Numbered from the stretch's first letter, positions 32,953 through 42,619 are shown. The stretch is 64,000 bases of DNA from an uncultured Pelagibacteraceae bacterium (GCA_902585265.1 CACICY010000003.1:1-64000); one strand, 5' to 3'. Translations and numbers: made by a program. The notes: generated from the sequence alone by a model not told the origin.

Positions 32953-33596
32953 TTCATTATTTTATCAATAATGTACAAACTAAAAGCAATACAAGGACCA
33001 ATTCCAAAAGCAAACATCAAAGTTCCAACACCAATTGTTCCGCCCAAGTACCACCCAACTGAAGCTACAGAAATTTCTATAAAGGCTCTCACAGAAGCAA
33101 TCGGTAGATTAGTTTTTTTTTGTAAACCAGTCATTAAACCATCCCTAGGCCCTGGACCTAGATTAGCTATTAAATAAATACCACTCCCCACTCCAACTAT
33201 CATAACGCCTCCTGCAGCCATTAATAATTTCATAATGTAAGTTTCAGGGGTTGGTATTAATGCAATTGTAATGTCTAACATTGCTGCAATAATTACGATA
33301 TTGAATATGGTACCTAGACCAGGTTTTTGTTTTAAAAAAAACCATGAAGATAAAACGACAACACTTACTATAAAAGTTACAATTCCAATGGATAATCCTG
33401 AATTAATTGAAATTCCTTGTGCCATCACAGTCCATGGAGAATTGCCAATAAATGAAATTACGACTAAGGCTTCGCCAAAACCGAATAATATTAGACCAAA
33501 ACAAAGGAAGAATAATGTTGATAATTTTGGCTTTAAATTAAAAGTCTCGTGAGAACTCCATGAGACTTTAGGAATATTTTTGATAGTAAGGAACAT
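32949..33596 (-). CDS. YczE/YitT-like integral membrane protein
   Basis: IYLIANLGPGPRDGLMTGL and GGTIGVGTLMFAFGIGP motif. Confidence 0.75.
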   Translation of the reverse strand: MFLTIKNIPKVSWSSHETFNLKPKLSTLFFLCFGLILFGFGEALVVISFIGNSPWTVMAQGISINSGLSIGIVTFIVSVVVLSSWFFLKQKPGLGTIFNIVIIAAMLDITIALIPTPETYIMKLLMAAGGVMIVGVGSGIYLIANLGPGPRDGLMTGLQKKTNLPIASVRAFIEISVASVGWYLGGTIGVGTLMFAFGIGPCIAFSLYIIDKIMN

Positions 33597-33635
33597 ATAT
33601 TTCGCTATTATTTATACTTTCTTTAACTAAAATCT

Positions 33636-34322
33636 ATGAAAATGAAACATTTTATTATCGTATCAATAATTATTATGTTTGCTTCTAAAGTGATAGCACA
33701 TAGCAGTCATTATGAAGGTCTTAAAAAAATTGAGATGGATGTTCTAAGAAATAATGAAATTATTGGAAGCACCAGCTACTTCTTTGAATTTGACGAGGAT
33801 TTGTTTGTCGTAAAAAATTACACTAATTTTAAAGTAGAGTTGTTTGGCGTAACAGTTTTTTCAATATTAGGTGAAACAATAGAAAAATATAAAGATGAAA
33901 AATTAGTTTTTTTTAAATCAAATACTTTTCAAAATGATAAGGAAAAATATGTGAATTTAAATTATGATAAGGTTACAAATAAATTTATTATAGATGGATC
34001 ATCTTATAAAGGTGAAGCTAGTGTAGATTGTACAATTGGAAATTGGTGGAACCACAAAATTTTAAAAGCTAATAAACAAATCAGTCCTTTATCTGGAAGT
34101 ATAAAAAAACAGACTGTAAATTTAATAGGAAATGAAAATATTGAAATTAATGGCAAAAAATATTTAACTAAACACTTTAATATTAAATCAAATGATGAAA
34201 ATCTTTCTGATGAAAAAAAATTTGAATTTGATGTTTGGTATAATCCAGAAAATAATTTAATATTAAAAGTAACTTATAATAAAATGGGTAATTGGGAATA
34301 TAGATTAAGGAGTTTTGAGTAA
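33636..34322 (+). CDS. exported DUF6134-like protein
   Basis: Signal peptide then lipocalin-like beta-rich sequence, WWNHKIL, FDVWYNPENNLILKVTYNK. Confidence 0.6.
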   Translation: MKMKHFIIVSIIIMFASKVIAHSSHYEGLKKIEMDVLRNNEIIGSTSYFFEFDEDLFVVKNYTNFKVELFGVTVFSILGETIEKYKDEKLVFFKSNTFQNDKEKYVNLNYDKVTNKFIIDGSSYKGEASVDCTIGNWWNHKILKANKQISPLSGSIKKQTVNLIGNENIEINGKKYLTKHFNIKSNDENLSDEKKFEFDVWYNPENNLILKVTYNKMGNWEYRLRSFE

Positions 34323-35044
34323 TGGCAATATGGGGAAGCATAATTGGTGGAATGCTTGGTTTTTCAATTGGTGGACCTTTTGGTATGCTTTTAGGATCCT
34401 TAATCGGTGGAAAAATGTCAAGAGCCAGATCAAGTGGTGGATTTAGATCTTTTGCACAGCCACAACAAATATTTGCACTCTCTTTGATAGTTTTATCAGC
34501 AAAGCTAAGTAAAGCAGATGGACAGGTAAGTCGTGAAGAATTAATTGCAGTTAAAGATAAATTAAAAATACCTGAAAGTGAATTAGATCAGGTTGGTAAA
34601 ATTTTCAATAAAGCTAAAGAGGAAAGTGCCGGGTATGAACCATATGCAAAACAAATTGCAGAAGTTTATAGAGGAAATATGAATGTATTAGAGGAAGTAA
34701 TTAACACTCTTTTTTATATTGCTGAAGCTGATGGACACATAAGTGACAATGAATTAATAATGATAGAGGATATAGCAAGAATTTTTGGATTAAATCAAGC
34801 TCAAATTAACGGAATTAAAGAAAGCAGAAAGTCATCAGACAAACTTAATCCTTATATTGTTTTAGAAAGTAAGCCTGATGACTCGCTCGAAGAAATAAGA
34901 AAACGTTATATTAAACTTAGCAAAGAGCATCACCCTGATCTTTTATTAAGTAAAGGTGTTCCGCAAGAAGTAATAAATGAGAGTAAAGCGAAAATGAGGG
35001 CTGTCAATTCAGCGTGGGATCAGATACAAAAATTAAAGAATTAG
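34322..35044 (+). CDS. TerB/DjlA-like co-chaperone with C-terminal J domain
   Basis: Glycine-rich N-terminal segment, TerB-like acidic motifs (KADGQVSREE, EADGHISDNE), J domain HHPDLL. Confidence 0.88.
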   Translation: MAIWGSIIGGMLGFSIGGPFGMLLGSLIGGKMSRARSSGGFRSFAQPQQIFALSLIVLSAKLSKADGQVSREELIAVKDKLKIPESELDQVGKIFNKAKEESAGYEPYAKQIAEVYRGNMNVLEEVINTLFYIAEADGHISDNELIMIEDIARIFGLNQAQINGIKESRKSSDKLNPYIVLESKPDDSLEEIRKRYIKLSKEHHPDLLLSKGVPQEVINESKAKMRAVNSAWDQIQKLKN

Positions 35045-35323
35045 TCCTAATAAACTCGCCATAAAATACATAGAAAATACAAAAGCAAGAACTACAATAA
35101 AATACATTATTGTAACAATTTTGTCTCTTTTCCTTCTTTGTCGTACAAATGGCTTATCATCCAGGTCACAGATATCTCTTATGCCGATAACTTTATAATC
35201 ACAAGTATAACGCCATATTGAGTCAGGCATTCTAGGATCAGTTTGATTATAATATTGAATCCATTGAACTGTATATTTAAATAAAAGATAGCTTACTATT
35301 ATAAGAAGACCACTAGTAAACAT
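35033..35323 (-). CDS. hypothetical small membrane protein
   Basis: 96-aa ORF with N- and C-terminal hydrophobic segments, fills the gap between djlA-like and aceA. Confidence 0.6.
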   Translation of the reverse strand: MFTSGLLIIVSYLLFKYTVQWIQYYNQTDPRMPDSIWRYTCDYKVIGIRDICDLDDKPFVRQRRKRDKIVTIMYFIVVLAFVFSMYFMASLLGLIL

Positions 35324-35334
35324 TAATCTATCAT

Positions 35335-36609
35335 CTAAAACTGTTCTGACTCAGTTGAGCCTTCCATTGCTGTAGTTGAGCTTTTACCTGAGCTTATTGT
35401 ATTTGAAACTGCATCAAAATAAGATGTGCCTACTTCTCTTTGATGTTTCACACTTGTATATCCATCTTTTTCTCTAGCAAATTCATGCTGTTGAATTTTT
35501 GAGTAAGCAGTCATACCTTCTGATTTATATTTTTCTGCCAATTCAAATATTGCAATGTTTTGAGTGTGAAAACCAGCTAATGTTATAAACTGAAATTTAT
35601 ATCCCATTTCTCCAATCTTTCTTTGAAATGATCCAATTTCTTCATCAGATAAATGTTTTTTCCAATTGAATGATGGTGAACAATTATAAGCTAACATTTT
35701 ACCAGGAAATTTTTCATGTATAGCATCAGCAAATTTCTTTGCCTCTTCTAAATTTGGAGTAGCAGTTTCACACCAAATTAAATCTGCGTATGGTGCATAA
35801 GCAAGGCCTCTAGAAATTGCCTGCTCAATTCCGTCTTTAACATAAAAGAAACCTTCGGGTGATCTTTCTCCAGTTAAAAACGGTTTATCATTATCATCAA
35901 AATCATTTGTGATTAATTTTGCAGCATTTGCATCTGTTCTTGCTAAAATTATTAATGGTACATCTGCAATATCGGCAGCAAGTCTAGCAGCCTTTAAATT
36001 TCTAACCATTGTTCCAGTCGGAACTAAAACTTTTCCACCCATATGACCACATTTTTTCTCACTAGCTAATTGGTCTTCAAAATGAACTCCAGCAGCACCT
36101 GCTCTAATAAATTTTTTGGTTAATTCAAATACGTTTAGTGGTCCACCAAATCCTGCTTCACCATCGGCTATAATTGGCAACATGTAATCAGTTCTCTTAC
36201 TTTTATCCATGTCACCATCTATCATTTCCATATGTTGAATTTGATCTGCTCTAACTAGGGAATTATTCATTGTCTCAACTAATTTTGGTGCACTATCATA
36301 TGGATATAAAGATTGATCAGGATACATTTCTCCAGCACTGTTAGCATCAGCTGCAACTTGCCAACCACTTAAATAAATTGCTTTTAAACCAGCTTTTGCA
36401 TGTTGTACTGCATGATTTCCTGAAAGTGACCCAAGGGTGTTCACATAAGCTTCTGTATTTAGCAGTTTCCAAAGCTTTTGAGACTGCATTTTACACATAG
36501 AATACTCAATTTTGATTGATCCTCTTAATCTTTCAACTTCTTCTGGAGTATAATCTCTTTTAATACCTGCAAATCTTTGTAAATCGTATGAAATATTTTC
36601 AGCTGACAC
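35335..36609 (-). CDS. aceA: isocitrate lyase
   Basis: [47 protein letters not shown] start after a GAGAGGGG SD. Confidence 0.97.
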   Translation of the reverse strand: MSAENISYDLQRFAGIKRDYTPEEVERLRGSIKIEYSMCKMQSQKLWKLLNTEAYVNTLGSLSGNHAVQHAKAGLKAIYLSGWQVAADANSAGEMYPDQSLYPYDSAPKLVETMNNSLVRADQIQHMEMIDGDMDKSKRTDYMLPIIADGEAGFGGPLNVFELTKKFIRAGAAGVHFEDQLASEKKCGHMGGKVLVPTGTMVRNLKAARLAADIADVPLIILARTDANAAKLITNDFDDNDKPFLTGERSPEGFFYVKDGIEQAISRGLAYAPYADLIWCETATPNLEEAKKFADAIHEKFPGKMLAYNCSPSFNWKKHLSDEEIGSFQRKIGEMGYKFQFITLAGFHTQNIAIFELAEKYKSEGMTAYSKIQQHEFAREKDGYTSVKHQREVGTSYFDAVSNTISSGKSSTTAMEGSTESEQF

Positions 36610-36630
36610 TTAAACCCCTCTCTTTTGATT

Positions 36631-36656
36631 AAATGACTAGAAATGACTAATGACTA
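36631..36656. repeat. short direct repeat (A)AATGACTA x3
   Basis: aaatgactag aaatgactaa tgacta read directly in the sORF-aceA spacer. Confidence 0.6.
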
Positions 36657-36815
36657 TTTTGAGCTGTATTCTTCAGTAAATTCGTTCATTCCACTAGATC
36701 CCCAGTCGCAATGATCGTCTCTAATGTAAATACCTTTTGACTTGTGCTCAGAATGCTCTTCTTTATTAGTAATTTGGTAGTTATTTTCGATGTTGTTAAT
36801 TTTGTTTTTTTCCAT
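36654..36815 (-). CDS. putative 53-aa small protein upstream of aceA
   Basis: Complement ATG...TAG reads MEKNKINNIENNYQITNKEEHSEHKSKGIYIRDDHCDWGSSGMNEFTEEYSSK; below the ORF-track cutoff, fills an otherwise empty gap, no strong SD. Confidence 0.55.
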   Translation of the reverse strand: MEKNKINNIENNYQITNKEEHSEHKSKGIYIRDDHCDWGSSGMNEFTEEYSSK

Positions 36816-36828
36816 GTAGACTTTATAA

Positions 36829-36917
36829 TTTACAATATTTACAAAATCTACAATTAAATTGATTTTACTTGTAAAATCGAATAATTTTGTGTAAATTTAA
36901 ATTTACAAAATTTACAA
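36829..36917. promoter_or_regulatory. TTTACAA operator array between the aceA-side sORF and the XRE regulator gene
   Basis: TTTACAA-like units at 36829, 36838, 36847 (TCTACAA), 36902 and 36911 at 9-bp steps; perfect IR GATTTTAC-TT-GTAAAATC (36861-36878); perfect palindrome GTAAATTTAAATTTAC (36891-36906). Confidence 0.7.
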
Positions 36918-36925
36918 ATAGTAAA

Positions 36926-38350
36926 ATGAGTCAAATTGATACAAAAATTGGTCCAAAAATTAAAGCATTTAGAAGGCAACTAGGAATTCAAGCTAACAAA
37001 CTAGCAGAAGAAATGTCTATTTCACCAAGCTATTTAAATCTAATAGAGAGTGGAAAAAGAAAAATTGACGGAGACTTACTTTTAAGGGTTTGTGATAAAC
37101 TAAAAATAGAGCTTTCAGACCTTACAAGTAAAACTGACATAAATCTTGAGAATAATATTTCTGAATTATTGGGTGATGAACTTTTTGAGGATCTTGATAT
37201 TCTTGGACCAGAAGTAAAAGATTTAGTTAATACAAATCCCAAAATTGCTAAAGCTTTAATTAAACTAGGTGACAACTTTAAACAAAAAGATCATGAAATT
37301 TTTAACAAATTGGAAAATATTTCAGGCAAAATTATTGATGGGAGAAAAAACGCGTTTCCTGGAGAAGTAATTTCAGATTTTTTACAAGAAAATAAAAATT
37401 TTTTTCCAAAATTAGAAGAATTTGCAAATCAGATATTTGATAAAGTAAAACAAAATAATAGAACAAGATATATTGCCTTATGTCAGTTTTTAAAAGATGA
37501 ATATGGTATAACTGTAAAAGATGTAATACCTAAAGAAGGAAAACCATTTTCAAAAATATATAAAGTAAAAGATAAAGAATTATTATTATCTGATTATCTT
37601 TCACTTGAAACTAAAAAACTTTTTGCGGCAGCACAAATTTCACAAGAAGGCGCCTCAAAAGAAATTGATGAATACCTTGCTACATTTAATTTTCCAACTG
37701 AAGAGTCTAAAAAATTAACGAGGGTTGCGCTTTTGAATTATTGTGGTGCTGCAATATTAATGCCTTACTCTCTTTTTCATAAAGAATGCAAAGAATTAAA
37801 ATATGATTTGGAACTTTTACAAAATACATTTGCTACTTCTTTCGAACAAGTAGCTCATAGAGTAACATGTTTACAAGATCCAAAACTTCCTGGAATACCT
37901 TTTCATTTTTTAAGAGTAGATGTTGCTGGAAATATTTCAAAAAGATTCTCGTTATCAGGTATAGAGATACCAAGATATGGGGGAGCTTGTCCAAGATGGA
38001 ATGTCTACTCAGCTTTTTCAAGACCAGGTGTTATTCAAGCAGCAGTTAGCAAAATGACTAATGGAGAGAAATATGTTTGCATAGCTAAAACAGTAGAAAA
38101 GGGTGTTGGAAGATATGGACAAAAAAAAAGTATGTTGTCTATAGGTCTTGGTTGTGAAGCAAAATATGCAAAAGAATTTGTATACACTGAAAATTTAGAT
38201 CTAAGCGACAAAAAGTCAGAATTAGCTATTGGAGTATCATGCAGAACATGTGATAGACTTGATTGTTCACAAAGAGCTTTCCCCCCTCTTCATAAAAAAT
38301 TTGATGTAGACATTAATTCTAGAGGAGTTTCGGTTTACGTAAATGAGTAA
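36926..38350 (+). CDS. XRE-family regulator with ImmA/IrrE-type and short-chain-fatty-acyl-regulator C-terminal domain
   Basis: HTH IKAFRRQLGIQANKLAEEMSISPSYLNLIESGKR; C-terminal CRTCDRLDCSQRAFPPLHK; start moved to the internal ATG because the track's first 13 codons lie in the operator. Confidence 0.9.
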   Translation: MSQIDTKIGPKIKAFRRQLGIQANKLAEEMSISPSYLNLIESGKRKIDGDLLLRVCDKLKIELSDLTSKTDINLENNISELLGDELFEDLDILGPEVKDLVNTNPKIAKALIKLGDNFKQKDHEIFNKLENISGKIIDGRKNAFPGEVISDFLQENKNFFPKLEEFANQIFDKVKQNNRTRYIALCQFLKDEYGITVKDVIPKEGKPFSKIYKVKDKELLLSDYLSLETKKLFAAAQISQEGASKEIDEYLATFNFPTEESKKLTRVALLNYCGAAILMPYSLFHKECKELKYDLELLQNTFATSFEQVAHRVTCLQDPKLPGIPFHFLRVDVAGNISKRFSLSGIEIPRYGGACPRWNVYSAFSRPGVIQAAVSKMTNGEKYVCIAKTVEKGVGRYGQKKSMLSIGLGCEAKYAKEFVYTENLDLSDKKSELAIGVSCRTCDRLDCSQRAFPPLHKKFDVDINSRGVSVYVNE

Positions 38351-38358
38351 AAAATAGC

Positions 38359-39513
38359 TTACTGCTGTTTTTGCCTTTTCTTTGAAATAAGCTGAGTAAG
38401 AGAGTCTACCATCAAGTCCGAAGCTTTAAATATTTCATTTGCTTTGAATTCATGAGACATATTTTTTTCCTCATTTGTCTTATCTTCTATTATTATTCCT
38501 TTATCAGGTGAATTATCCTTTATATATATTAAAATTAACCACTCATCATCTGAAGACTCGTCCCATTTAATAAATATTTCTCCTGTCTCAAACCTTTTGT
38601 CTATACATCTGAAAATAGACATGTGTCTCGTGATATATCTTTTATTTAATTGAAAAACTAAACTGTTGGCACTTCTATAAAAACTTTCTAAGGCAAATTC
38701 AATTTTCTGTCTTGCTAAATTATATTCCTTCTCTTTTTGAAGGAGAGCCGATCTATCATCAGTCTCATCTGTCTTTACACCAAGAGCCTCAACTCTCTCT
38801 CTAATTTTTTGGTCTCTTATAAGTCTGTACTTATTTTTTAAATTCTCTATTCTTTGTTGTAATTCTCCATAGTCTTCCCTTTTTTCTTTTAAGGAAATTT
38901 TCTCAAGTTTTTCTAATTCTTTTACTTCTCTAATTCTAAATCTCTCAATCTGTTTTTGTATCCTCAATTCTTGTAAAAATTTCTTTTGTCTCTCAGATTG
39001 CTCTTTTCTTAGGAGGGCTTGTTCTTTTCTTAAAAATAATTTTAAGTCTTTTGCTCTTAATTTTTCTATTCTTTCTTCATCCTTTAGTTGTTGCTCCTTT
39101 AGTTTTAATTGTTTTTCTTCATGTAGGATTTTTTGTTTCTTAATTTTTTCTTTTTCTTTATCTTTTTTTTCAATTTCTAATAATTTTAATCTCCTTTTTT
39201 CATCTTTTCTTTGAGATTTAAATTCATTGATTTTTTCGTCTATTGAATTAAAAAATTTAGATAGACGTCTATCAATTGCAAAAATATCAAATTTGACCTT
39301 GACGTTTAATTTTGATTTTAAATTTTCTTCTACTCTTACTGATTTTGTAATTAAATTATTTTTTATTTTTTTTATTAGGATTGATTTTTTCTGAATATTT
39401 TTTTTTCTTTTAGCCTTGAGGATTTTTTTCTTTTTTACTTTTTTTTTAATTTTTGATAGAACTTTTGTAACTTTTCTTTTCTTCTTAACTTTTTTTTTTT
39501 TATTTTTTTTCAT
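38359..39513 (-). CDS. hypothetical protein with poly-lysine N-terminus and long charged coiled coil
   Basis: First 60 residues contain 29 Lys and 3 Arg; then K/E/R-rich heptad-like region and a globular C-terminus. Confidence 0.8.
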   Translation of the reverse strand: MKKNKKKKVKKKRKVTKVLSKIKKKVKKKKILKAKRKKNIQKKSILIKKIKNNLITKSVRVEENLKSKLNVKVKFDIFAIDRRLSKFFNSIDEKINEFKSQRKDEKRRLKLLEIEKKDKEKEKIKKQKILHEEKQLKLKEQQLKDEERIEKLRAKDLKLFLRKEQALLRKEQSERQKKFLQELRIQKQIERFRIREVKELEKLEKISLKEKREDYGELQQRIENLKNKYRLIRDQKIRERVEALGVKTDETDDRSALLQKEKEYNLARQKIEFALESFYRSANSLVFQLNKRYITRHMSIFRCIDKRFETGEIFIKWDESSDDEWLILIYIKDNSPDKGIIIEDKTNEEKNMSHEFKANEIFKASDLMVDSLTQLISKKRQKQQ

Positions 39514-39543
39514 TATTACTGTTAATTATTTATCAGTAATATT

Positions 39544-40731
39544 TTAATAAATATAGTCCCGAGTATTAGGAACTGAGGTATTATCTTTTGATAATTGAAG
39601 CTGAAATACAACCTGATCCCCCCATTTGAATGCCATTTCACAACTAGCTAAGTAAAATTCCCACATTCTAAAAAATTTTTCATCAAACATGTCTAAAACT
39701 ATGTCTTTTTTTGATAAAAATCTTTCTTTCCAGTTCCTAAGTGTATGTGCATAGTGCATTCTAAGAACTTCAATATCTGACACAATTAAACCTGAGTTTT
39801 CAATTGGGTTTGCAACCTCACTTAAACTAGGAGTATAACCCCCTGGAAAAATGTACTTTTGTATCCATGGTTGTGGATCTCGTGGCGGCATCGATGAACC
39901 AATCGTGTGAATCAATGCTATTCCTTTTTCGTTCAAGAGTTTAAAGACTTTATTAAAATATGTTTTATAAAATTTTCTTCCTACATGCTCAAACATTCCA
40001 ACACTTACCACTCTGTCAAATTTTTCATTTAATTGTCGATAATCAATAAGTTTGAACTCAACCTGATTAGATAGGTTCATTTCTTTTGCTTTATTCTTGC
40101 TATATTCAAATTGATTTTCTGACAATGTTATGCCTGTAACGCTAGCTTTCGTTTCCTTTGCTATTGCTAAAGCTAAAGTTCCCCATCCCGAACCAATATC
40201 TAAAACCTTCTGATCTGGCTGGATATTTAATTTTTTGATTATGTGATGAATCTTATTATTTTGAGCTTGCTCTAAAGTATCATTATCATTTTTAAAATAC
40301 GCACACGAATATTGTCTATTTTCATCTAAAAATAAATCATAAAGTTTTTCAGATATATCATAATGATGAGCTACGTTTTCTTTAGATTTTGCTATTTTGT
40401 TAAAGCTTGTAAGATATCTATAAGTACCTCTCAATTTTTTTATTACCGCTCCATAAGAATTTATGTTTCCTCTACCAATATTTTTAAATGCTAAATCTAA
40501 AAATTCTGTAATCGTTCCATTCTGAATAACTAGAGATCCATCCATATAAGCTTCACCAAAATATAAGTCAGGATATAAAAGTAATTTTTGCATTAATTTT
40601 TGATCAAGTAATTTAAGTACTATTGGTTTTTCTTTTATAGGTTTTCCAATTACATATTTTTTTGAATTTGAATCAATAAGTTCGAAACCATCGTATTTAA
40701 ATAAATTATTTAAAAAACTTACTAACTTCAT
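39544..40731 (-). CDS. cfa: cyclopropane-fatty-acyl-phospholipid synthase family protein
   Basis: AHHYDISEKLYDLFLDENRQYSCAYF, VLDIGSGWGTLALAIA, FPGGYTPSL. Confidence 0.94.
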   Translation of the reverse strand: MKLVSFLNNLFKYDGFELIDSNSKKYVIGKPIKEKPIVLKLLDQKLMQKLLLYPDLYFGEAYMDGSLVIQNGTITEFLDLAFKNIGRGNINSYGAVIKKLRGTYRYLTSFNKIAKSKENVAHHYDISEKLYDLFLDENRQYSCAYFKNDNDTLEQAQNNKIHHIIKKLNIQPDQKVLDIGSGWGTLALAIAKETKASVTGITLSENQFEYSKNKAKEMNLSNQVEFKLIDYRQLNEKFDRVVSVGMFEHVGRKFYKTYFNKVFKLLNEKGIALIHTIGSSMPPRDPQPWIQKYIFPGGYTPSLSEVANPIENSGLIVSDIEVLRMHYAHTLRNWKERFLSKKDIVLDMFDEKFFRMWEFYLASCEMAFKWGDQVVFQLQLSKDNTSVPNTRDYIY

Positions 40732-40732
40732 T

Positions 40733-41617
40733 TTATGCTGCTTTTAATATCTCCATATTAAAATTAAGTTTCTTTAAATTTGCTAGAAGATTATTTTTCT
40801 CTGCTTCATCTAATAATTTTAATGGGGGCAAAAGGTTTTCATAAACTGAATTTTTTTGTGCCATTAGAGTATGCAGTCCTGAAATTAAGTTATATTTATC
40901 AAATGACATTCTTACATCACACAAATTTTGATTAGTATCTAGTGATAAATTATTGTTAAAATTATCATAAATTTCTCTAGCTAGGTGACCTGTAACATTT
41001 GTAGTTGCTGTAATTATCCCATCACATCCAAGCTCTAATCCTTTTAATAATTTTGCCTCAGATCCTGGAAAGATTGAAAAATTTTTTATTTTTAAAGTTT
41101 CAAATAAATTATAGCTACTATCTTTCACACCAACGACTTGGTTAGGAAATTTTTTAACTAAATTTTCAACACATTGAATACTAAATTTATATCCACAAAG
41201 CTTTTCAAAATTATATAAAATAATCTTACAATTATTGATTTCATTTATTATTTTAGAATAAAAATTAATTACTTCTTCATCACCATATTTATAATAAGCA
41301 GGAGGCATAATTAAAAAATTATTAAAACCCATTGATTTCGAAATTTTCATTAAATTGATCGTATCAATTAAAGAATTTAGTCCAGTTCCAATTATAAATT
41401 TATTTTTATACTTGCTTTTAGGTAGCTCATTTATTAATTGAATTTTTTCACTTAAGGATATCAGTTGAGACTGACCAGTACTGCCAAAGAAAACGACTCC
41501 ATGGCAACCTAAATCAATAACATTTTCTGCGTGTTTAATGGTATTTTTAACGTCTAATGCAAGATTTTCATCCAACACTGATAAACCTGCAGCATATACA
41601 CCTTTAATTTGTTCCAT
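40733..41617 (-). CDS. dihydrodipicolinate synthase/N-acetylneuraminate lyase family aldolase
   Basis: GVVFFGSTGQSQLISLSEK, IILYNFE, VGVKDSS Schiff-base Lys. Confidence 0.88.
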   Translation of the reverse strand: MEQIKGVYAAGLSVLDENLALDVKNTIKHAENVIDLGCHGVVFFGSTGQSQLISLSEKIQLINELPKSKYKNKFIIGTGLNSLIDTINLMKISKSMGFNNFLIMPPAYYKYGDEEVINFYSKIINEINNCKIILYNFEKLCGYKFSIQCVENLVKKFPNQVVGVKDSSYNLFETLKIKNFSIFPGSEAKLLKGLELGCDGIITATTNVTGHLAREIYDNFNNNLSLDTNQNLCDVRMSFDKYNLISGLHTLMAQKNSVYENLLPPLKLLDEAEKNNLLANLKKLNFNMEILKAA

Positions 41618-41665
41618 AGCTAAAATTTATATAAAAATTCAAATTAGTAAAGGTTATAAAAACAT

Positions 41666-42619
41666 ATGAATATACTTGTTATACAAAACCGTATGGGTAT
41701 TGGAGACATGGTAATTTTCTTACCTTTCGTTGAAGCAATCTCAAAAAAATATAATACATCTGTAACACTTTTAATAAAAGAAAGTACGAAAGCTAAGGCA
41801 TATACAAATAATTTAAATTTTATTAAAAAAATAATTTATTTAAAAAGAGATAGCAAAAATGATTTTCATAGCGGTTTATCAGGCTTTTTTAATTTAAAAA
41901 ATGAGATTAAAAATAATTCATTTGATAAAGTTTTTATTTTTAATTCATCCATAAGATACAGACTTATTTGTAAATTCGCAGGTATTAAAAGTATATTTCA
42001 GTATCCCCTATTTGAAAAAAAAGAACAACACGTAATTGAAGCTGCTCAAAAATTGTTAGAAAAGATTGATTTAAAAGTAGAAAGTAATCCTCAAATTAAA
42101 GTTGATGAAAGTTTAATTAAACTAGCTGAGCAAAAATTCTCTATTTCGAAAAATAAAATTAATATTTTATTAGGAATTGGTGGCTCTGGTTCTTCGAAAA
42201 GGATACCAGCTAATAAATTTAAAAAATTTATAGAATTAACTCTTAAGGATTATGAATGTATTTTTTATTTAGCAACAGGTAAAAATGAAGAAGAACAGCT
42301 AATACTTAAAAGTATATTGTCATCATATAAAGAGATTTGTATTTCTTTAGATAATAATTCAATTTCAGAAATATTACCAATTATTAAAAATTGTAAAATA
42401 TCAATTTGTAACGATTCAAGTTTTAGTCACCTCTCTGCTGCTTTAAATGTTCCAACAATAGTTTTGATGTCTGACACCCCGTTATTGTATGGTAGTTACA
42501 GTCCAAATATGTATCCGATAATTCCAGATGGAATGGAGAATGTTTCCCATAATTCAAGGGGTAAAGAGAAAATTAATCCAGAGAAAATTTTTAAAAAATT
42601 TAAATCAATTATTAGCTAA
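41666..42619 (+). CDS. glycosyltransferase family 9 (heptosyltransferase-like)
   Basis: IGDMVIFLPFVEAI, LGIGGSGSSKRIPANKF, CNDSSFSHLSAALNVPTIVL. Confidence 0.87.
   Translation: MNILVIQNRMGIGDMVIFLPFVEAISKKYNTSVTLLIKESTKAKAYTNNLNFIKKIIYLKRDSKNDFHSGLSGFFNLKNEIKNNSFDKVFIFNSSIRYRLICKFAGIKSIFQYPLFEKKEQHVIEAAQKLLEKIDLKVESNPQIKVDESLIKLAEQKFSISKNKINILLGIGGSGSSKRIPANKFKKFIELTLKDYECIFYLATGKNEEEQLILKSILSSYKEICISLDNNSISEILPIIKNCKISICNDSSFSHLSAALNVPTIVLMSDTPLLYGSYSPNMYPIIPDGMENVSHNSRGKEKINPEKIFKKFKSIIS

Noticed and set aside
32971-33552. Two plus-strand ORFs (68 and 93 aa) antisense to the YczE-like gene
   Set aside because: Shadow ORFs of a membrane protein gene with recognisable sequence on the other strand
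39361-39513. Poly-A/T-rich tract that could be sequencing error or a frameshift in the poly-Lys protein
   Set aside because: The reading frame stays open through the whole tract with a plausible start and downstream coiled coil, so I treat it as coding
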